Source: Alkalibacillus almallahensis
Lineage (GTDB): Bacteria; Bacillota; Bacilli; Bacillales; Alkalibacillaceae
NCBI RefSeq assembly: GCF_011761495.1
Contig: NZ_JAASRU010000006.1
Location: 1 to 64,000, forward strand
Reading direction: 5' to 3'
DNA: 64,000 nucleotides
Positions 35,953 through 44,469 of this stretch are shown here, in pieces (position 1 is the first letter of the stretch; each line of letters begins with the position of its first letter). The notes below the pieces were generated by a model, which was not told the DNA's origin, did no database searches, and was given only the letters and a program-made list of their open reading frames with translations. The translations under genes were made by a program, and so were the position numbers.

Positions 35953-37239
35953 TTATTCATTAAATCGAATCCGGACCGACTCTCTATGACCATCAAGCCC
36001 TTCTTGATCAGCAAATCGCTCAACTTGATGTCTCACTTGGTTTAACGCACTTTCTGTATAATAAATCACGCTAGATTTTTTCATGAAATCATAAACCCCG
36101 AGCGGCGAGGAAAATTTAGCTGTGCCATTTGTCGGCAATGTATGATTCGGCCCAGCGAAGTAATCACCGAGTGGCTCTGGTGTATAGTGTCCTAGAAAAA
36201 TAGCACCCGCATGTTTCACATGAGCTAACCATTCGAACGGTTCAGCTATTTGTAATTCCAAATGTTCTGGTGCCCAGGCATTCACGAATTCCATCGCTGT
36301 CTCCAATTCTGACACAACATAAATCCCGCCTTGTTGCTGAATCGACTCTTGTAAAATAGCCTGGCGAGCACGTTTTTTCATCTGTCCCTCTACTTCTCGT
36401 TGTATGGCTGATGCGATCGCTTCACTTGTCGTTACAGCGACAGCCGATGCGAGTTCATCGTGTTCAGCTTGTGCGATTAAATCGGCAGCAACAAAAGCTG
36501 CGTCTGCCGTTTCATCTGCTATAACACACACTTCGCTCGGTCCAGCAATCATATCAATGCCTACATCACCAAAGACATACTTTTTGGCACGTGCTACGTA
36601 CGCATTCCCTGGCCCGACAATTTTATCAACAGCCTGGACTATTTCCGTACCATAAGCTAAGGTTGCCACACCATGAGCGCCTCCAACTTTTAAAATCTGA
36701 CTTGCGCCCGCCAAATCAGCAGCAACTAATGTCATCGGATTGATCGTTCCATCAGGTTGTACTGGCGTTGTCACGATAATATCACTTACCCCTGCTACAA
36801 CAGCCGGCATGATATTCATCAGAACCGTCGACGGATAGGCAGCTTTCCCACCTGGGACATAAACGCCTACACGCTCAATTGGCGTCACCTGTTGGCCTAA
36901 CCACGTCCCTTGCGCATCTGTCGAATACCATGAAGTCTCTTTCTGTTTAGCATGATAATCTTTAATATTTGCTTTCGCTTCGTTTAGGACGTCGATCATA
37001 TCCTCACTTACGATTTGATAGGCTTCCTCTATTTCTTCTTGTGTCACGATATAATCGGTTAGATGAACGCCATCTAATTGATGGATATAATGTTTAACCG
37101 CTTCATCGCCATCTTGTCTAATCGCTTGTACGATCGTTTTAACACGGGCATCAATCTCATCGTATTGAACAGCGTCTCGACTTTTGCGATTCTTGATAAT
37201 TTGAGGAATATCATTTGTTTGGATACGATTAATTTCCAT
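35953..37239 (-). CDS. hisD: Histidinol dehydrogenase
   Basis: A 428-residue zinc enzyme that does the last two oxidations of the pathway. Motifs are VGVYVPGGKAAYPSTVLM, GAHGVATLAYGT, GPGNAYVARAKKYVFG and GPSEVCVIADE. The start is the ATG of MEINRIQ, which overlaps the end of hisG and gives the family length; an ATG 24 bases upstream is possible but less likely. Confidence 0.95.
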   Translation of the reverse strand: MEINRIQTNDIPQIIKNRKSRDAVQYDEIDARVKTIVQAIRQDGDEAVKHYIHQLDGVHLTDYIVTQEEIEEAYQIVSEDMIDVLNEAKANIKDYHAKQKETSWYSTDAQGTWLGQQVTPIERVGVYVPGGKAAYPSTVLMNIMPAVVAGVSDIIVTTPVQPDGTINPMTLVAADLAGASQILKVGGAHGVATLAYGTEIVQAVDKIVGPGNAYVARAKKYVFGDVGIDMIAGPSEVCVIADETADAAFVAADLIAQAEHDELASAVAVTTSEAIASAIQREVEGQMKKRARQAILQESIQQQGGIYVVSELETAMEFVNAWAPEHLELQIAEPFEWLAHVKHAGAIFLGHYTPEPLGDYFAGPNHTLPTNGTAKFSSPLGVYDFMKKSSVIYYTESALNQVRHQVERFADQEGLDGHRESVRIRFNE

Positions 37240-37882
37240 TTGTGACACGTCCTTTTTCATCAACGATTGATTTGACTTGATCGATCACTGGACGAATGGC
37301 TGTACCTTTTGTCTTGAAACTGGCTTTGTTCACAACGAGTCGTGCGCTAATGGATAGCATCGTCTCGATTACTTCAAGATTGTTTTCCTTAAGCGTACTC
37401 CCAGTTTCTACAATATCAACAATGACATCACTCAAACCGACTAATGGTGCTAATTCAACCGAACCGTTTAATTTTATGGTTTCTACTTGGCGTCCTTGTG
37501 CTTGGAAATAGTCATTGGTAATCTTCGGATATTTCGTTCCAATGGTAAGTGGTTGATGAGCAGACAATTCCGTGCCTGGTTGACCAGCCACTGCAAATTC
37601 ACAACGACCAAACCCTAAATCAATCACTTCAAACACATCTGCACCTGCTTCAAGCAATGTGTCTTTTCCAGCAACACCTATATCAGCAGCCCCATTTTCT
37701 ACATAAGTACCCACATCCATCGCCTTGACTAAAATCAGTTCATAGTTTCCGTCATCACTTATAAACGTTAATTTACGTGTTTTTTCATAGTAAGATGAAA
37801 ATGATATACCGATTTGTTCAAGTAGTTCTAGACTTAAATCAGCCAAGCGGCCTTTAGCGAGAGCAATTTTAATCGTTTCCAT
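37229..37882 (-). CDS. hisG: ATP phosphoribosyltransferase, short catalytic subunit
   Basis: A 217-residue short-form HisG that starts IKIALAKGRL and has VDIVETGSTLKENNL as the PRPP loop. The short form lacks the regulatory domain and needs HisZ, which is encoded just upstream and overlaps by 14 bases. Confidence 0.96.
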   Translation of the reverse strand: METIKIALAKGRLADLSLELLEQIGISFSSYYEKTRKLTFISDDGNYELILVKAMDVGTYVENGAADIGVAGKDTLLEAGADVFEVIDLGFGRCEFAVAGQPGTELSAHQPLTIGTKYPKITNDYFQAQGRQVETIKLNGSVELAPLVGLSDVIVDIVETGSTLKENNLEVIETMLSISARLVVNKASFKTKGTAIRPVIDQVKSIVDEKGRVTNGN

Positions 37883-39113
37883 TCGTTAAACCTACCTTTT
37901 CAAAAACGTCATCTAGTTGGTGATAAGGTTCCTGTTCTCCGTTCATATTCATCGTTTGATTCACAACATCGATGACTAATTCAGCCTGATTGATTGAATC
38001 TTGATCAGAAGCTAACGTCGTCACGACATTGTATTCGCGTAGCTGTTGGGCTAACTCCATCGCTGTTTTAATCGTGTCATCATTCGTCATAACCACAGCT
38101 TGTGTTGGTCTCGGTAATGAGACAGCTTGCTGTTGTTTGACGATTCTTAACAAGTCATCGATATATACGCCAAAACCAATGGCACTTGTTTTGAGGTTAA
38201 AATACGTCATCAATTGGTCATAACGTCCACCTTGAATCACTGGTTTACCATACCCTTCGATATAACCTTGAAACATAACCCCTGTATAATAATTCAAATG
38301 ATTAACTAAACCAAGATCAATCGATACATCTTCAGCATAACCTAATTCATCCAGACGCTCCACTAAACGGGTTAAATGATCTAAAGCTTGCGTCATTTCA
38401 CTGTTTAAGACGAGCGTCGTCGCTTGTTTTAATACATCACTAGGTTTACCAAATAATTGCGGTAATTGAAGTAACGCTTGCTTCACCGTTTCTGATACAT
38501 TTAATTCATCCAATAAATCACTTAGTTCATATTCATTTTTCGCTTCCAACTTCGCCTGTATTTGCGCTTCCGCTTCAGCATCTAAATCTGTTTCACTCAT
38601 CAAAGCCCGGAAGAAACTTGCTTGACCTAGTTCGAGTTGAATAGCGTTTAAGCCAGTATGTTTCAATGATTTAATCGCTAAGACAACCATATCTAAATCA
38701 TTTAATTCACGACCATCGTCAAACCATTCAACGCCGACTTGGGAAAAGGAGCGAGACGTTCGGTCTGATTCACCACTTTCCATCCGAAAAATATTCGTGA
38801 CGTAATACATTTTATTTAATAATGGTGCATCTGACGTCGCCTGTGAGGCCATGCGTGCAATCGGAACCGTGGCATCAGGCCTTAATACAAGCACTTTACC
38901 ATCACGATCAATTAATTTAATCATTTGATCGTCATCCATTGTTCCGGGTATATTTTTAAATAAATCATAATACTCAAATGTTGGTGTCTGGATCGGCTGA
39001 CACCCATACACATGATAAAGTTGTTTAAGTCGATCTATTAATGTTTGTTTTAATTCATAATCCTGTGCGTATAAATCAGTTACCCCTTGTGGCAACGGTT
39101 GATTCAATGCCAT
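37869..39113 (-). CDS. hisZ: ATP phosphoribosyltransferase regulatory subunit
   Basis: A 414-residue class II aminoacyl-tRNA synthetase paralogue: LPQGVTDLYAQDYELK, motif 2-like VTNIFRMESGESDRTSRSFSQVGVEWF, and YTGVMFQGYIEGYGKPVIQGGRYDQL. It forms the HisG-HisZ complex and senses histidine. The start is the ATG of MALNQPLP after AAAGGGTG. First gene of the operon. Confidence 0.95.
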   Translation of the reverse strand: MALNQPLPQGVTDLYAQDYELKQTLIDRLKQLYHVYGCQPIQTPTFEYYDLFKNIPGTMDDDQMIKLIDRDGKVLVLRPDATVPIARMASQATSDAPLLNKMYYVTNIFRMESGESDRTSRSFSQVGVEWFDDGRELNDLDMVVLAIKSLKHTGLNAIQLELGQASFFRALMSETDLDAEAEAQIQAKLEAKNEYELSDLLDELNVSETVKQALLQLPQLFGKPSDVLKQATTLVLNSEMTQALDHLTRLVERLDELGYAEDVSIDLGLVNHLNYYTGVMFQGYIEGYGKPVIQGGRYDQLMTYFNLKTSAIGFGVYIDDLLRIVKQQQAVSLPRPTQAVVMTNDDTIKTAMELAQQLREYNVVTTLASDQDSINQAELVIDVVNQTMNMNGEQEPYHQLDDVFEKVGLTNGND

Positions 39114-39173
39114 ATAAACACCCTTTATCACTCTATTTATTTATCACTTTATCAGAATAAAGTTATGTAAAAT

Positions 39174-39202
39174 ATTTTAACGATTGCCCTATTAACTGTC
39201 AA
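39174..39202 (-). promoter_or_regulatory. SigA promoter of the his operon
   Basis: On the minus strand TTGACA, 17-bp spacer, TAAAAT, about 60 bp before hisZ. On the other strand TTGCCC-N18-TACAAT (39186-39215) may drive hisJ, so the divergent promoters would overlap. No T-box leader is seen: the leader is too short. Confidence 0.75.
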
Positions 39203-39237
39203 GCCATTACAATGAGATTGATAGAAAGGATGAGACC

Positions 39238-40023
39238 ATGTTTGATAATCATATGCATTCGAATTTTTCAGCTGACTGCGACGCACCCATGGAAGACATG
39301 ATTGAAGCGGGTATCAAGCGCGGGGTCAAGGAATTGTCATTCACCGAACACATTGACTATGACTACCCTGATCCGACGATTCACTTCGACGTTAATTTAG
39401 ATCAATATGAACAAAAAATACGTGAGATGCAACAGACATACGGTAAGCAAATCACGATTCAAAAAGGAATTGAGCTTGGCTTTCAACCTCATTTAACGGA
39501 GCGTTATCAACAATTATTACAAGAACATTCCTTTGATTTTATAATTGGCTCAATGCATACGACTGACCATAAAGACTTACATTCCGGACGCTTATTCGAA
39601 GGCCAATCATTAAATGAGGCCTACGAAAAATACTACACCGAATTATATGAATGCGCTAAAGCATTTGAACAATTTAGTATTTTAGGCCATATTGATTTAG
39701 TCACTCGTTATAAATATGAACCTGGCGTCTATCATTTTCATGACGTAATCGAAGAAATTTTTAAAGTCATTATTCCACGCGGCCAAGGGATTGAGATTAA
39801 TACATCTGGGTACAAGTACGGCATGGACCGTGTTCACCCAACCCGTGACATTCTGCAATTGTATTACGATATGGGCGGCGAAATTATCACAGTTGGTTCG
39901 GATGCTCACAAACCTGAGCGCGTTGGGGATCACATCGAATCAAGTTATGAACTACTGCGCGACGTCGGCTTTAACTATGTTGCCACATTCGAGCAACAAA
40001 AACCGCAATTTCATAAATTATAG
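39238..40023 (+). CDS. hisJ: Histidinol-phosphatase, PHP family
   Basis: A 261-residue PHP-domain phosphatase: DNHMHSNFSADC supplies the first metal ligands, then SFTEHIDYD, GSMHTTD, LGHIDLVTRY and GSDAHKPERVGDHI. It removes phosphate from histidinol phosphate. Divergent from the his operon, it supplies the step that monofunctional HisB lacks. The SD is GAAAGGATGAG. Confidence 0.93.
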   Translation: MFDNHMHSNFSADCDAPMEDMIEAGIKRGVKELSFTEHIDYDYPDPTIHFDVNLDQYEQKIREMQQTYGKQITIQKGIELGFQPHLTERYQQLLQEHSFDFIIGSMHTTDHKDLHSGRLFEGQSLNEAYEKYYTELYECAKAFEQFSILGHIDLVTRYKYEPGVYHFHDVIEEIFKVIIPRGQGIEINTSGYKYGMDRVHPTRDILQLYYDMGGEIITVGSDAHKPERVGDHIESSYELLRDVGFNYVATFEQQKPQFHKL

Positions 40024-40035
40024 AGACGAAGCAGA

Positions 40036-40190
40036 AGTTGCTCATTTATTATAAGAGTTCGCACTTTTAAATTGGATCGCGCTCAATTATATTGAATCCC
40101 GCTCAATTATGAATCATTGCGCCCAATTATTGGACGAGTCGCACATTTATTTGTACAACTCGCACAATTGTAAACAACTTACACAACAGT
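40036..40190 (+). repeat. Degenerate tandem repeat with a 20-bp period
   Basis: Eight units, each built around a GCNCAATTAT-like core. Successive cores begin at 40040, 40061, 40081, 40101, 40121, 40141, 40162 and 40181, that is, spacings of 21, 20, 20, 20, 20, 21 and 19. Units agree in about half of their positions; the core GCTCAATTAT is the most constant. It lies just after hisJ and before the terminator. Confidence 0.75.
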
Positions 40191-40198
40191 CTGATACA

Positions 40199-40243
40199 AA
40201 AAACTGGGCTCATCCTACTTGCATAGGGTAAGCCCAGTTTTCT
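40199..40243. terminator. Bidirectional terminator between hisJ and popT
   Basis: AAAACTGGGCT pairs with AGCCCAGTTTT, with a 20-base loop that may itself fold. A and T runs on both sides serve the convergent genes. Confidence 0.88.
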
Positions 40244-40247
40244 GTAT

Positions 40248-41063
40248 TTATGCTTGATGTTCTAATTTACCTAATAAGGCCGCCACATAGAGCCCTACAC
40301 CGATCAGCGCGATACTCATGACATTTAAAACAATACTTGGTTGAAAACCTGGATAAATCACGACCACAGAACCAACAACGAGTCCAATAATTAGCGCATA
40401 CGTCTGGTAAAAATAGTGCGATAAGAAATACCGAATAATTTTACTCATCACAAGTAACCCAAATCCAATCCCGAGCGCTAGTGGAATCAGTCCTTGAATT
40501 ACAATATCTTCTAACACGTATGTAAATGTCGGATACATGCCAACGAGTAGTAATAGCAACGAGCCGCTGATTCCCGGTAAGATCATCGCAGAACTCGCTA
40601 ACCAACCTGATAAAAATAACAAGACATATGTGCGAGCATCAAACGTCGTAATCGGTTCACCTGCAGCTTCTTGAAAAAATGCTGTCGAAGCGATCAATAC
40701 AGCAGCTAGTCCAAACAATAAGTAATGCTTGCGGCCAAAAGTTCTTTTAAAATCAGCCTTTTTCAATAACATCGGAATAATGCCAATAATTAAACCAATA
40801 AATAAAAATAAGATTTGATTCGGATAATGGTCAAGTAACCAATTAATCACATTCGCTAATGTGAATATAGCCAGTAATACGCCCAATCCGAGTGGAATCA
40901 AAAACCCAAGATGTTTCTTCCAGTCACGTGTTAAAACACCATTAATCGCTTCAATTAGCCGTTCATAAATACCTAAAATAACAGCAATCGTTCCACCACT
41001 TATTCCAGGGACAATATCACTGATCCCCATAATAATACCTCTATATAAATTCCGCCATTCCAT
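40248..41063 (-). CDS. popT: DUF368 / PopT-type undecaprenyl phosphate transporter
   Basis: A 271-residue polytopic membrane protein of DUF368. The paired motifs SDIVPGISGGTIAVILGIYE (first half) and MILPGISGSLLLLLVGMY (second half) are the family signature. Some DUF368 proteins were shown to recycle undecaprenyl phosphate across the membrane (PopT) and matter most at alkaline pH. Function here is inferred from that family. Confidence 0.85.
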   Translation of the reverse strand: MEWRNLYRGIIMGISDIVPGISGGTIAVILGIYERLIEAINGVLTRDWKKHLGFLIPLGLGVLLAIFTLANVINWLLDHYPNQILFLFIGLIIGIIPMLLKKADFKRTFGRKHYLLFGLAAVLIASTAFFQEAAGEPITTFDARTYVLLFLSGWLASSAMILPGISGSLLLLLVGMYPTFTYVLEDIVIQGLIPLALGIGFGLLVMSKIIRYFLSHYFYQTYALIIGLVVGSVVVIYPGFQPSIVLNVMSIALIGVGLYVAALLGKLEHQA

Positions 41064-41140
41064 ACAAACGTCAACTCCTATTCCATGTTACATACCTTCA
41101 CCTATTCTATTATACATAACATGGTCGTTGGAAGATGCCC

Positions 41141-41905
41141 TTATAATAAAATTTGTGGAATATCTTTGACAGGATGACGAACAATTTCGGGCTTCGTTTG
41201 ATAAACCGCTTCTAATGTCTCGGTATTCAAGATATCATCACTCGCCCCTTGCTTCACGATTTCGCCTTGATTAAGCAAAATGAGTCGATCACAGTACTGT
41301 GCAGCAAGATTCAAATCATGTAACACCATCAGTACCGTTAAACCTGTTCGCTCTTGCCACGCCTTTACGATATTTAAGACTTCCGTTTGATATCCAATAT
41401 CTAAAAAGGATGTTGGTTCATCGAGTAATAATAAATCAGGATCCTGAACCATTGCCTTCGCAATCGCAACGCGTTGACGTTCACCACCACTCAATGTATC
41501 AAGCATTTGATCTTTTAAGTTCATTAATCCTGTCATAGTTAACACATGATCAACCCGGCTTAAATCATCTGCACTTTCACGTTGGAAAAATTTCAAGTGT
41601 GGATAACATCCCATCATCACCGTTTCATAAACCGTCATAGGATATGGCGCGAGCCCATCTTGTGTCAAAACAGATACGCGTTGAGCCTTTTTCTTATGCG
41701 ACCACCGTTTCACGTTTTGGCCAAACAATAGCACTTGCCCATCTGTCACTTCATACATCCCGGAAATTAATTTCATTAATGTTGATTTTCCGGCACCATT
41801 AGGTCCAATTAAACCAACACACTGCCCCGCTTCCACATCAAAGGATACATCAGAAACAAGTGTCTGCTCATCAACGGTTTTCGATACATGTTGTAAGGAA
41901 AGCAT
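41141..41905 (-). CDS. btuD: B12/iron-type ABC transporter, ATP-binding protein
   Basis: A 254-residue ATPase with Walker A GPNGAGKSTL, signature LSGGERQRVAIAKAM, Walker B LLLLDEPTSFLD and the switch His in MVLHDLNLAAQYCD. FecCD-partner family. With the two genes upstream it forms a complete importer under the cobalamin riboswitch, so B12 or a corrinoid is the likely substrate. Confidence 0.9.
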   Translation of the reverse strand: MLSLQHVSKTVDEQTLVSDVSFDVEAGQCVGLIGPNGAGKSTLMKLISGMYEVTDGQVLLFGQNVKRWSHKKKAQRVSVLTQDGLAPYPMTVYETVMMGCYPHLKFFQRESADDLSRVDHVLTMTGLMNLKDQMLDTLSGGERQRVAIAKAMVQDPDLLLLDEPTSFLDIGYQTEVLNIVKAWQERTGLTVLMVLHDLNLAAQYCDRLILLNQGEIVKQGASDDILNTETLEAVYQTKPEIVRHPVKDIPQILL

Positions 41906-41916
41906 ATCGATTCCTC

Positions 41917-42960
41917 CTAAAAGTACTCGCGTTTTGCCTGACGCAATAAATAAATGAAAAATGGTGCACCTAAAAAGGCTGTAATCACACCGAGTGGCAA
42001 CTCTCTTGGTGCTAATAACACACGCGCTAATGTATCAGCACCAACAAGAAAGATCGCACCACCAATAATCGATAAAGGCAAGATTAATCGGTAGTCAGAT
42101 CCAACGATTAGCCGAATCATATGGGGTACGACTAGTCCGACAAAACCAATCGCACCTGAGACGGCGACAGCTGCACCTGTCATAAGAGATGCCAAGACTA
42201 ATAGGACAAATCGGGTTCGTTCGACAGATACACCAGAATGATACGCTACTTCTTCACCTAGTCCAAGCATGTTAAGTTCTCGCGTGAACATCATGGCCAC
42301 AATTGCTGTTAGTGCAATCACTGGTATAACAACCGCATTATAACTCCAATCCGTCAATGTCAGACTACCCATCATCCAAAACACAATCGTCTGCAATTTC
42401 TCATTCGCTAATGACATAACTAATGATAAACAGGCACCTAGAAATGCTTGAACAACTACTCCTGCTAAGATAATCGTTTCCATTCTGACCTTTTGACCGA
42501 TTCGAGCAATTGAATAAACAATCATTAACGTTGCAAACCCACAAATGAACGCAACGACAGGTAATGTCATCTGCCCGATCCATACCATTTGAATCCCAAA
42601 AACAAATGTCATCGCTGCCCCAAAAGATGCGCCAGAAGAAACACCTAATATAAATGGGTCAGCAAGTGGATTACGAAGCACCCCTTGGTAAAGCGCACCT
42701 GCCAGTGCTAAGGCTGCACCCACAACGGCCGCAAGTAAAATCCGTGGCATTCGCAAATCTAACACAATTGTCTCTGTTGAATCAGGCCAATCACGTTCGA
42801 TCCACCCGTCTATTATAGGAACATGTGACAAGATGACGCGCCAAACATTAACAAAAGAGATTTGGGCTGATCCAAGTGATACGGATAAAGCCATCAATAT
42901 CACTAAACCTATTAATAAACTGATTATCGTTAACCATAAAGTCGAACGTTTCGCCATCAT
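41917..42960 (-). CDS. btuC: B12 ABC transporter permease (FecCD family)
   Basis: About 347 residues with ten predicted helices. Family motifs LRMPRILLAAVVGAALALAGALYQ, NPLADPFILGVSSGA and FVGLVVPHMIRLIVG are present. Start ATG chosen five bases after a GGA; an ATG six bases upstream or three bases downstream is also possible. Gaps to btuD and btuF are 11 and 21 bases. Confidence 0.92.
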   Translation of the reverse strand: MMAKRSTLWLTIISLLIGLVILMALSVSLGSAQISFVNVWRVILSHVPIIDGWIERDWPDSTETIVLDLRMPRILLAAVVGAALALAGALYQGVLRNPLADPFILGVSSGASFGAAMTFVFGIQMVWIGQMTLPVVAFICGFATLMIVYSIARIGQKVRMETIILAGVVVQAFLGACLSLVMSLANEKLQTIVFWMMGSLTLTDWSYNAVVIPVIALTAIVAMMFTRELNMLGLGEEVAYHSGVSVERTRFVLLVLASLMTGAAVAVSGAIGFVGLVVPHMIRLIVGSDYRLILPLSIIGGAIFLVGADTLARVLLAPRELPLGVITAFLGAPFFIYLLRQAKREYF

Positions 42961-42981
42961 CAACATCCATTCATTTTACGT

Positions 42982-43992
42982 TTATTCCATTTCTTCTGGA
43001 TACAAGATCTCTGCCAGTCTTTCCACACCTTGTGCCAACCGTGGTCCAGGTCGTGATAGAAGACTGTTTTTGATGTCATATATTTCTTCATTTTGAACGG
43101 CTGAGATACTATCCCAACCATCACGATTCATAATGGTCTCATGTGCTCCCTCAGTCGTTTGACCGTAAGTTGTAACAATAACATCTGGATTTTGCTCAAT
43201 AACGACCTCTTCACTTACTTGTGGCCAACCTTCTTGATCGCCTATAATATTCTTACCGCCGGCTAACGTTAGGACCTCATGTAAGAAGGATCCTTCACCG
43301 CCAGAAAACAGTTCTGGCCCTACTTCAATCCACACTTTTTTACGTTCTTCTTCTGGAATATTACTTACAGTATCTTGAACGTCACTGACCGTTGTCTTCA
43401 TATCATCAATGACTTCTTGAGCTTGATTTGTTTGACCAGTTGCTTGACCAACCATTTCAATATCTTGATAAACCTCGTCTAAACTCTGAGAACCTATGAC
43501 TAACACTTTTAATCCAGCATCACGCATAGCTTGAATGTCGTCAGCATTTTCAACATCTGCGACGACTAAGTCTGGTTCTAAACTAACAATTTTTTCGATA
43601 TTTAGATTCATATCCCCAACGGTTTCCACGTCGGATACTTCTTCTGGATAATCTGCCCATTCAGACACACCATCTACTTTATCACCAGCACCTACTGAAT
43701 AAACAATTTCCGTCGCACTTGGAATAACCGATACGACTGACTCAGGTTCTTCTTCAATCGTAACTTCAGTATCTGTTCGATCGGTTAACGTTACGGGATA
43801 CGACTGCTCCTCAGATTCACTTGAACCATCGGATTCACTGGATTCTTCAGATTCATTTTCGCTTGTCTCTTCTCCACTGTTTTCTCCATTACTTGCTTCT
43901 TCGGACCCCTCATCGCTCTGGCAAGCTGTTAACCCGACAACTAACACGATTAATAACGTGAGAAGCCATTTTTTTAAGTTGCTTTGCATCAT
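42982..43992 (-). CDS. btuF: B12-binding lipoprotein of the ABC transporter
   Basis: A 336-residue lipoprotein: lipobox GLTAC, then an acidic Ser/Glu-rich linker (residues about 28-65), and a periplasmic-binding fold of the BtuF/FhuD class (ESVVSVIPSATEIVYSVGAGDKVDGVSEWADYP). It would capture cobalamin at the cell surface and hand it to BtuC. First gene after the riboswitch; SD GGAAG, eight bases before ATG. Confidence 0.92.
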   Translation of the reverse strand: MMQSNLKKWLLTLLIVLVVGLTACQSDEGSEEASNGENSGEETSENESEESSESDGSSESEEQSYPVTLTDRTDTEVTIEEEPESVVSVIPSATEIVYSVGAGDKVDGVSEWADYPEEVSDVETVGDMNLNIEKIVSLEPDLVVADVENADDIQAMRDAGLKVLVIGSQSLDEVYQDIEMVGQATGQTNQAQEVIDDMKTTVSDVQDTVSNIPEEERKKVWIEVGPELFSGGEGSFLHEVLTLAGGKNIIGDQEGWPQVSEEVVIEQNPDVIVTTYGQTTEGAHETIMNRDGWDSISAVQNEEIYDIKNSLLSRPGPRLAQGVERLAEILYPEEME

Positions 43993-44015
43993 CTTTACCG
44001 CTTCCTTTCTATCAT

Positions 44016-44062
44016 TAAAAAATGCGCCTATTTCCTTCGTGGATCGAAGAAAACAAGCGCAT
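44016..44062 (-). terminator. Riboswitch-controlled terminator before btuF
   Basis: On the minus strand ATGCGC/GGCGCAT with inner stem TTTCTTCG/CGAAGGAAA, then TTTTTT. The 3' half of the inner stem can pair instead with TTTCCTTCG located right after the riboswitch (44117-44125), giving an antiterminator. The structure ends about 24 bases before btuF. Confidence 0.8.
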
Positions 44063-44133
44063 GTCGCTTTACTATATATAAATCATCCGATTGATATATA
44101 GCGTTCCCTTTGACCCCGAAGGAAATCAGCTAA

Positions 44134-44299
44134 AATATATAGGCAGGTCTCCTGGCTCAGGATCTTAGCGTCTAACCCCTTCCCGTCGATTCGACAGTGG
44201 TTTGGTTAGTTGCTCCCCTACACAGTGGCGGGACCGCGCCGGATTCACACCGGACTTCCCTATTAAGTGAATGCTCGTCATCATTCACACCTATATATT
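44134..44299 (-). promoter_or_regulatory. Cobalamin (AdoCbl) riboswitch
   Basis: On the minus strand the conserved pieces come in order: GGGAAGTCCGGTGTGAATCC, then GGTCCCGCCACTGT, GGGGTTAGACGC and the B12 box GAGCCAGGAGACCTGCC. The closing stem P1 pairs AATATATAGG with CCTATATATT (44134-44143 with 44290-44299). Together with the terminator downstream it should switch off btuFCD when B12 is plentiful. Confidence 0.96.
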
Positions 44300-44385
44300 C
44301 TATTGATTAAGTTAATCTATTTTAATCTTAAGCTGAAACAACATGAACGTCAAACAAATTTTGTTATTTTCTTGAGATTTAACTT

Positions 44386-44410
44386 TAAAAAATAACTCGC
44401 CGTCCGATAT
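44386..44410 (+). promoter_or_regulatory. SigD-like promoter before the BMP-chemoreceptor operon
   Basis: TAAA, 13-bp spacer, TCCGATAT, compared with TAAA-N15-GCCGATAT for the motility sigma factor. The -10 matches in seven of eight positions; the spacer is two bases short. The downstream chemoreceptor gene makes a SigD promoter plausible. Confidence 0.35.
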
Positions 44411-44469
44411 TAATCTAGTAAGAAATATCGATGAAATTCGACATATTTAACAAGTTTAGGAGGTTGTTT

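Noticed and set aside
39114-39237. T-box or attenuator leader for the his operon
   Set aside because: The leader after the promoter is about 50 bases, too short for a T-box, and no terminator hairpin is seen.
40036-40190. CRISPR array
   Set aside because: The repeat is degenerate, the period is only 20 bp with no separate spacers, and there are no cas genes.
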